64,000 nucleotides of DNA from Blepharisma japonicum (Eukaryota > Ciliophora > Heterotrichea > Heterotrichida > Blepharismidae): contig CATKHK010000071.1 of the NCBI GenBank assembly GCA_949751835.1, positions 124,001-188,000 of the forward strand. The letters run 5' to 3'. The notes beneath the pieces are model-generated. The model had not been told where the DNA came from and ran no database searches. It saw only the letters and a list, made by a program, of their open reading frames with translations. This document shows positions 57,567-64,000 of this stretch, piece after piece (within the stretch, counting starts at the first letter, position 1; every line of letters starts with the position of its first letter). The position numbers and the translations under genes were made by a program.

Positions 57567-58316
57567 ATGGAGGATTTAACTTATAAAGCCAAACTCGCTG
57601 AACAGGCTGAAAGGTACGATGATATGATCACTGTCATGAAAAACGTGATCAAGCAGGCTACCGAACTCAACGTAGACCAGCGTAACTTGCTCAGTGTTGG
57701 CTACAAAAACATCGTAGGTGTTCGAAGAACAGCTTGGCGCACAATTTCTTCCCTCGAAGAAAAAGAAGAAAGTCGAGGAAACGCCAAGAGAGTAGAATTA
57801 GCACGCGCTTATCGTCTGAAAATTGAAGAAGAGCTTAATAGAATCTGCCAAGACATTCTGAATGTTATCAGCGATGTCCTCAAAAAACAAAATTCGAGCG
57901 AGGCAAGGGTCTTTTTCTTAAAGATGCAGGGAGATTATTATAGGTATATGGCTGAATACCAAACTGCTGGAGCAAATAAAGCTAAATATGGGACCACTGC
58001 AGCTGATAATGCCCACAGAGTTTACCAAGAAGCTATGGATCTTGCAAATTCTGAACTCCCACCAACTCATCCAATAAGACTTGGGCTTGCACTTAATTAT
58101 TCGGTTTTCCATTATGAAGTTAAGGAAAACCCTAGTGAAGCTTGCAATATGGCAAGAACTGCTTTTGATCAAGCTATTGCGGAACTTGATAACCTAGATG
58201 AAGATCAATATAAGGATAGCACCACAATAATGCAACTTATCAGGGATAATTTAACTCTTTGGACGTCAGAAATGAACGAAGAGCCTAAGGATGGCACAAA
58301 CGTCGAAGATCTTTAG
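57567..58316 (+). CDS. 14-3-3 protein
   Basis: 249 residues, intronless, all Trp TGG. Signature one is present as [13 protein letters not shown] and signature two as [20 protein letters not shown]. The phosphopeptide-binding basic pocket is intact (Lys at YKN, Arg at RRTAWR, then YYRYMAEY). Forms dimers that bind phosphorylated Ser/Thr motifs; likely partners include CDPK, NDR kinase and PP6 substrates, but that is inference. Codon use looks like a highly expressed gene. Confidence 0.97.
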   Translation: MEDLTYKAKLAEQAERYDDMITVMKNVIKQATELNVDQRNLLSVGYKNIVGVRRTAWRTISSLEEKEESRGNAKRVELARAYRLKIEEELNRICQDILNVISDVLKKQNSSEARVFFLKMQGDYYRYMAEYQTAGANKAKYGTTAADNAHRVYQEAMDLANSELPPTHPIRLGLALNYSVFHYEVKENPSEACNMARTAFDQAIAELDNLDEDQYKDSTTIMQLIRDNLTLWTSEMNEEPKDGTNVEDL

Positions 58317-58607
58317 TTAATGAGGATTAATTATATTATTTGAGAGTATTTATTTATTAAGAAAGTCATTTTAGAAGTATGGTTGGTCGGGCTAAGTATT
58401 TTAGGAATAAATATTCATGCATTTTAGAGATAATGCTGGTTATAGAATTTCTCACAAGAAATTTTGCATTTATTATAAAAAATATTAAACAAGTAATCAT
58501 TTCTAGATATTTATTACTCTCATTCTTCTTCAGATTTTATGACAGATTGCTATTTTAAAGTAAAATTGAAAATCTAAATAAATTTCTTTAAAAGACTAAA
58601 TGTTATA
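58317..58607. other. intergenic region, 291 nt
   Basis: AT-rich spacer between convergent genes; nothing seen. Confidence 0.4.
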
Positions 58608-58895
58608 TTAGTAAGGGCGGAAACTAGTCTGGCCTGCAGTATCAAGTTGAGAAGATAAGCTTTGCATTTGCCTATCAGTTTCTAATATTGTCTCAATCGT
58701 CAGAGGGAGGAGTAAAATAGCACTCACACTTGTCAAAGTCCACAGAAGATTTTTTGAGATTCTCAAAGTTTTAGAAGTATAATAACTAACCCAATTGCTC
58801 CAAAAGTTTATAATTATCTGTCCCACTTTTGATTCAGTTACAACTTTAATGTATTTTTGATATCTCAGCTCTACTATTTCCCCTTGCTTTGACAT
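58608..58895 (-). CDS. TOM22-like mitochondrial import receptor subunit
   Basis: 95 residues. A single membrane segment LLWTLTSVSAILLLPLTIE (residues ~50-70) is followed by ETILETDRQMQSLSSQL. This matches the TOM22 pattern WxxxTSxxxxxLPxxxExExxxQ, where the Trp, TS, Pro and the Gln-rich intermembrane part line up. The cytosolic region is short and not acidic, unlike animal or fungal TOM22, and resembles the reduced plant TOM9. TOM22 links TOM20 and TOM40 at the outer membrane. The match is by pattern only; a small unrelated tail-anchored protein is the alternative. Confidence 0.6.
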   Translation of the reverse strand: MSKQGEIVELRYQKYIKVVTESKVGQIIINFWSNWVSYYTSKTLRISKNLLWTLTSVSAILLLPLTIETILETDRQMQSLSSQLDTAGQTSFRPY

Positions 58896-59079
58896 TTAAT
58901 GGAATATTAAGCATCTTTAATTAGAAAATTTAATAATTTCATTTTAAAATGACATTAATAGAGTATATCGTCTGAAACTCAAAAAAAACTTCAATTTTCA
59001 AGAGGACTTTATATATTATTCAAGAAATTATTCGGCATTCCCTTATAGTTAAATTATAGATATAAAATCTGCTTGAGAT

Positions 59080-60537
59080 TTATATTGATTTTTTACATTT
59101 TTCAAGTACAATTATTCCTCCTGTATTCATCTTAGCTAAATTGCTAGGCGATGGCGTTTTTCTTTTCTCATCTTCGTGCTTATTTAAAACTTTCATAAAG
59201 AAATCGTCTATCTTTTTACTTTGTCTTAGCAAGTTTTCTTCCTGATCTTTTTTCTTTAATATATTTTTCTCAGCAAGTAATAATGTTTTTTTCAAGGTTG
59301 CTTCTTTTATTTCAGCTCTTGCCTTTTCTCTTTTAGCTTCGTGGTAATTTAAAGCATCTTCTTTTTTCAAAGTTGATTCTAGCTCTTTTCTGTGCTCTTC
59401 TTGGCGCTTAACATGAATTCCTTTATTTAGTTCTGAGATTCTTTTTGCTTCTTCGGCGAGCTTAGCTTTTCGTATTTTCTAAGTTAAAATTACTTCGGAT
59501 TTTTTTGTACTTTCTTGCAGCTTCAATATCCTTACAATTCTTCTTTCCTCCATCTGAGATTGCAAAGTCTCTCTGGCTTCTCTTGCTCTTGCCGCAGAAA
59601 GACTTCTTACATAGCTTGAGCTCGCTTTTTCCATTATAGAAAGTTGAGCTTTCCTTGCAGATTCTTCTAATTTTTTAGTAATTCTTTGTAGCTGATTTAA
59701 AGTTTCTTCATCATCATATTTATCATCAAAATACTCTTCGTCCAAGTTCAGCCTTTTTGTCGGACTTGTGCTGAATGACTCTTTTGATTTTAAATCATTG
59801 CTGAAGCTATGATACATCTTTAAAGCTTCATTTTCACTTATCATAGTTTGCTCATATTTCTTTTGCAGCATAGCTTTTCTTTTTTCTTCCAACTTAGATA
59901 TTTTAAGACTCCTTTCTTTGTTTTGTAACTGTTTTTCTATCTCTATCGATTTTTCTTTTTTCTCAAATCTTTTTATATACTCCTTGGTTTTTTCTTCCTC
60001 AGACACTTTAATTTTCTTCTTGTTGTCAAGAACTTTCTTATATCTAATTGATTGATTTCTTGCGAATCTTAAACGTTTCTGATTTACTTCACCTGGAGAA
60101 ATAGGAACAGTTAGTGGGATATCAGGAGTTACAGATCTAATATAATATTTTCTCTTCGGAGAAAGCGATGGAGTGGATATATCTCTGACTGGAGTAAGGA
60201 AAATTCCAGTCTGAAAAATGCTACTGTTATTCTTTGAGTGCGGTGATGATAACAAGTTGTTTTCAAGTATATATTGAGCAACCATGGTTACTTTTGCTGA
60301 CCTTCTTGCTTCATGGTGATTATATCTGAGAATCTGGATATCTTTGTTAATTTTTGGATCTGCCATCTCATCAAATGACTTCTTAATAAGCTGCTCCGGC
60401 AAAAAGTTTAAGAACTTGCAAGCCTGTGTAATAAACGGATGTGAAAAGTTATGTTTTGTTATAAAAGCAGTGACTTTTTCTAGTTTTTTTGCATAGTCTT
60501 GTTTTGTGCAATTTAAGCTGTTAGGAAAATTATTCAT
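59080..60537 (-). CDS. charged coiled-coil protein, unknown function
   Basis: 480 residues with one 15-nt intron at 59479-59493 (gtaattttaacttag). ATG 60537 is the first ATG after an upstream in-frame stop. The N-terminal ~90 residues look globular (FITKHNFSHPFITQACKFL, ILRYNHHEARRSAKVTMVA). A Pro/Ser linker (FLTPVRDISTPSLSPKRKYY) and then a long Lys/Glu helix fill the rest. Probably a filament or microtubule-associated protein. No family recognised. Confidence 0.75.
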
Positions 60538-60742
60538 TTCCTTTTGGAATGAACAAATTAAGTAATCATGGCAGATTAGGCCCAAAATTATATTTTATTG
60601 CTATGGATTTTTCTCTACAGATTATTCCCTATTAAAATCTATCATAAATCAATTAATTATTATCCTTAATTATTTTTTAGCCAGATACCCTAATTAAATT
60701 TTTCTAAACAAATTTATCCTTCCTAAGAAAGTCGAATATAAT

Positions 60743-61306
60743 ATGGAAGATCAAAACGGTTCAAGGATAAAGAAATGGATGTCATACATCCAAAATTCCA
60801 ACTTAGGCACTGCTCTCCAATATAAGGTCACTTTAACAAGCCTTAAGTCCAACATTCGTCCATGGATGACTGATATGTTTAACCCGGCCATGTTTTCTAA
60901 GCCATCGGTAAAGCAAATCCCAATCAGACTTGGTGAAAACTTGGTCTATTTCATATCAAATTACGTCATCTTAACTATGCTTCTACTCGTTCTCGGAATG
61001 TAATAATTATTCAGACTTTCACAGCCTTCCTTCCTTATTTCTTTGGTTGCTATTGGAGCTGTGTGGATTTATCTGTCGAAGAAGGACTTAAAAGTACATG
61101 GTCTAGAAGTCACAGATTTTCAGAAAAATATGGGAATTCTAGCACTGTTGGCACTAACTACTTTTATGCTTGCAGGAAATATGATCATTTATACGCTTTT
61201 CTTATCGATGGTGCTGGCTGGGGTTCATTCGGTATATCATGATCAGCCTCAAATTCATTTGAAATTAGAAACTGATCTACCACCTAATACCTTATTACCT
61301 CTTTAA
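60743..61306 (+). CDS. PRA1-family (prenylated Rab acceptor) membrane protein
   Basis: 182 residues. A 15-nt intron at 61000-61014 (gtaataattattcag) lies between the two pairs of membrane segments. The family core RLGENLVYFISNYVILTMLLLVLG precedes it, and LISLVAIGAVWIYLSKKD and a second hydrophobic hairpin follow. PRA1/Yip3 proteins sit in ER/Golgi/endosome membranes and act on Rab GTPase delivery. Ends with a polar tail (HLKLETDLPPNTLLPL). Confidence 0.85.
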
Positions 61307-61839
61307 ACTAATCAGGTCAGTTAAAATTTGTCTTAAGAAATTGTGTTTAATTAGAGATAAAAATTTTATAAACGATCAGTTAACATTCAATTCAAATATT
61401 TCAGTGAGCCATAATAATAGAATATCAAGAGGCTATTGCCCATTTCTAAGATACTAAAAGATTAAATTGTAAAAAACCTTATATCCTTAAATTGCTTCAA
61501 TTTTTGAGAAAATTTCTGATTGAAAATTTTTGAATTTATATTTAGATATTTTAATTAAGATGCAAAATAAAATTTATTGCTACATTTAATTTTTCAATAT
61601 TAAAGCACATCGCTTTCCACTAAAAGACTCTAATTTACTGCTATACTTGGGAAACCTTAAGAAAAGAATTAAAATTAAAAATAAAAACTCATATCAACTT
61701 CCAGCTAATTTATATGCTTTTGAGATTAAAATCCTAAAAAAACGAGCATTTAAAAATTTAGTAATAGCCAAGCTGATCTTAGAATTTTTTATTAAATTTT
61801 GGTTGTTGAAGATATACTTTTCTCATGTTTGAAATAATA
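61307..61839. other. intergenic region, 533 nt
   Basis: AT-rich spacer before the OSBP gene. Lys-rich short open frames here are composition artefacts; no feature is recognised. Confidence 0.45.
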
Positions 61840-63711
61840 ATGGAGGGATTTTTGCTCAAGTGAACAAACTATGTGTACGGTTGACAACGAAGGTATTTCT
61901 TACTTAAAAATGGGTTAATATCCTACTCAAAGAAAAGAGACGGAAAAATTAAAGGTGAAATTCGGCTACAGAAAGCTCAAGTTGTTAAACATTCTACCAA
62001 CCCGAAACGATTTTCTATTGAAACTGATACAGACTCTCTCCAACTCAAAGCTCATAATAGTCATGAAGCTGAGCAGTGGATTCAAGCTCTAAAGAGCTTA
62101 CAGCGAGAATTTTATAAACGACTTTCATGGTCGCCTTCTATATCCACAGAACAACAAGAGGCGCAAGAGAACTCATCTTTATTAAGTTTTTTGGTCTTAA
62201 AATTAGGAGAAATATCAGGGTTTCATGCAGAAATGCAAGAAGCTGTCGATTTAATCCCTGAAAAAATTCGAGCCAGTACTCCAGGCTTGCAAAAAGTTCT
62301 AAAAATATCTTCAAAAATTAAACAAGTGGCTATTGATTCTCTTAAGGCTATTGACGAAGAAGATAAAAAGACTTTTCCAAAAATAAAGATTTCGCTTATT
62401 AATGACCCAGAAAATATAGAAAACCCCAAATTTAGATATTCCCAAACTGATATAAATGAATATCAAGAAACTGATAGAAAAATCTTATTTGAAGAAGAAT
62501 GTAAAGAAATTGAAGAAATTGAATTTGAAGATGCTAGAAGTCATATTTCAGATGAAGTCGAAAAAAAGAGCAATGATAGGCAGGTATCTACTGTTCCTTA
62601 TAGAAAATCGTTACCTTTTTTAAGGAACCCAAACCAGAAGATAAATATTTGAAAAGTCATTAAAGATTCAATTGGAAAAGAATTGAGCAAAATCACTGTT
62701 CCCGTGTATTTTAATGAACCTTTAAGTTTTATTCAACGCTTCACAGAAGATTTAACTTATAGTGAAATTATAGAGAGAGCATGCTTTGAGAGCGATCCAC
62801 AGCTACGCTTAGCATTAGTAGCTTGCTTTGCAGCTTCAGTTTACGCAAATGGTATAAATCGAACAATGAAACCTTTCAATCCCCTATTAGGTGAAACCTA
62901 TGAGCTTGAGGCCAAAGGGTTCCGCTTAATTTCTGAGCAAGTAAGCCATCACCCTCCAGTATCTGCAATGCATTGTGAGCACCCCAAATATATTTATTGA
63001 GGAAATACAGAAGTAAAAACTCATTTCAAAGGAACCTACATTCAAGCAGTTCCGCATGGTATCTTTCACCTAGTTTTAAAAGAAACAAATGACCATATAG
63101 TCTGGCATAAGCCAAAAACTAACATCTACAATATTATTATGGGGAAAATCTATATTGATAATTCTGGCACCATTGAAATATCAAATTTTAATAATGGAGA
63201 TAGAGCAACAATTGAGTATAAAAAGAAAGGATGGTTTGAAAAAGTCACACATGAGCTTGAAGGGAGCGTTTTCGACAATTTTGGCAATGAAAAGTACAAA
63301 ATTGAAGGGAAATGAAATGAAGCTGTCATTATTAAAGATGTTTTATTAGATAAGGTGATATTTGGATACGAAGTTAATCAATTCCCTGAAGGATATGAAC
63401 AAAGCTACTATTTCAGTGAGTATGCAATGCAATTAAATAGTCCACCAGAATATTTTATAAATTTACCAAAAACAGATTCAAGATATAGGCCAGATCAAAG
63501 AGCATTGGAAAATGGAAATCTTAAGCTCGCAGCATCTGAAAAATGAAGATTGGAAGAAAAGCAAAGGTATGCAAGGAAAAAGAGAGAAGAAAGAGGAATT
63601 GACTACAAGCCAAGGTGATTTTATTATGACCATGATGAATGACTTTACAGAGGAGGATACTGAGATTATAAAGATAGTGGTGATTTTTCAGATCTTCCAG
63701 ACATATTTTAA
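61840..63711 (+). CDS. oxysterol-binding protein (OSBP/ORP) with PH domain
   Basis: 623 residues, intronless, many TGA Trp codons. ATG at 61840 starts a PH domain at once (MEGFLLKWTNYVYGWQRRYF), whose two conserved Trp are both TGA; a standard-code reading misses it. The linker ~120-270 is acidic. The ORD begins near DSIGKELSKITVPVYFNEPL and includes the fingerprint EQVSHHPPVSA, KPFNPLLGETYE and the C-terminal basic helix (RLEEKQRYARKKREERG). No FFAT motif stands out. ORPs exchange sterol and PI4P at membrane contact sites. The stop codon is 10 nt from the convergent next gene. Confidence 0.94.
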
Positions 63712-63721
63712 GCTTGCTAAA

Positions 63722-64000
63722 TTATTCATCTATTACATTGACTTTACCTCTATTAGACTTTTTCTTCCTTTTCTCCATAGCAAGTTTATCTTTTATATAA
63801 ATTTCCTTATCCTCTTCGAAAATTTCCCCTACTTCTTTGGTCTCTTCAAAAGAATCAATAAATGCTGTGATTTGTCCGTCTCTATTCATTATTCTTTTCT
63901 CCAGGGAGACTTCACTGTCTGATAGCTCTTTGTTTTTAGCAATATCGTCTTCATTTATTGAGATATTATCTTCGATATTGTGTGTTGTATTTTCAATGTA
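63722..64000 (-). CDS. C-terminal part of an acidic/basic protein (5' end outside window)
   Basis: 92 visible residues, open to the window edge. Acidic first part (NISINEDDIAKNKELSDSEV), then EKRIMNRDGQITAFIDSF, and a basic end (KLAMEKRKKKSNRGKVNVID). No family recognised. The stop is TAA at 63722-63724. It reads cleanly on the minus strand while the plus frame over it is an artefact of its complement. Confidence 0.6.
   Translation of the reverse strand, partial: YIENTTHNIEDNISINEDDIAKNKELSDSEVSLEKRIMNRDGQITAFIDSFEETKEVGEIFEEDKEIYIKDKLAMEKRKKKSNRGKVNVIDE

Noticed and set aside
61647-61832. Lys-rich open frame upstream of OSBP
   Set aside because: No ATG start; the composition is what poly-A-rich spacer gives by chance.
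63512-63922. Plus-strand open frame across the OSBP end
   Set aside because: It overlaps the real OSBP frame and then the complement of the minus-strand gene at 63722-64000.

Overview
This window looks like macronuclear DNA of a heterotrich ciliate close to Blepharisma. Three independent signs point there. (1) Gene after gene is interrupted only by TGA, and these TGAs fall where the protein family has tryptophan, so UGA reads as Trp while TAA and TAG stop (for example the TGA TGG pair in the NDR kinase at 35511-35520 and both TGA codons in the OSBP PH domain near 61865). (2) The remaining breaks are repaired exactly by removing 15- or 16-nt GT...AG introns; I find 17 intron sites, nearly all with A at the sixth base from the 3' end. 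(3) The DNA is AT-rich and gene-dense, with convergent stop codons as close as 10 nt. The gene content (CDPK, NDR kinase, a Rab with an N-terminal acylation signal, cilium-associated small proteins, many coiled-coil proteins) fits a protist. I see no CRISPR, tRNA, rRNA, retroelement or virus-like element.

Layout: 1-13 kb holds a quinone reductase fragment, a zinc-finger nucleotidyltransferase, a RING/B-box/kelch protein, a small membrane protein, a kinesin, a CDPK, a long TBC Rab-GAP and a second MDR oxidoreductase. 13-20 kb holds a PIERCE-like ciliary protein, an AT-hook protein, ELP5, a DDX3-like helicase and a SIRT6/7-like sirtuin; this part also contains broken partial copies of the helicase 3' end and the sirtuin 5' end, plus a decayed coding region between them. 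20-24 kb carries F-box, LITAF-like and coiled-coil genes. 24-37 kb carries a PP6 regulatory SAPS subunit, a 2,230-residue USP9X-type deubiquitinase and an NDR/LATS kinase. 37-47 kb carries an ankyrin protein with an unusual intron acceptor, an ARA6/Rab5b-like GTPase, ribosomal protein eS26, a second RING/B-box/kelch gene and a second TBC protein. 47-64 kb carries a C2H2 protein, a pseudoprotease-kelch fusion, a very large kelch/cysteine-rich membrane protein, succinyl-CoA synthetase alpha, a coiled-coil gene whose first exon is only ATG, 14-3-3, a TOM22-like import receptor, a PRA1 protein and an oxysterol-binding protein.

Genes that plausibly act together: membrane traffic (two TBC GAPs, a Rab, PRA1, OSBP, LITAF), phosphorylation signalling (CDPK, NDR, SAPS/PP6, 14-3-3), ubiquitin handling (two RING proteins, an F-box protein, the USP), mitochondria (TOM22, succinyl-CoA synthetase) and cilia (PIERCE, kinesin). 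They are interleaved on both strands with no operon structure. The most unusual items are the pseudoprotease-kelch fusion with all three triad positions replaced, the tandem CAG/TAG acceptor in the ankyrin gene, the start-codon-only exon, and the partial-gene tandem duplications around 16.5-19.8 kb.
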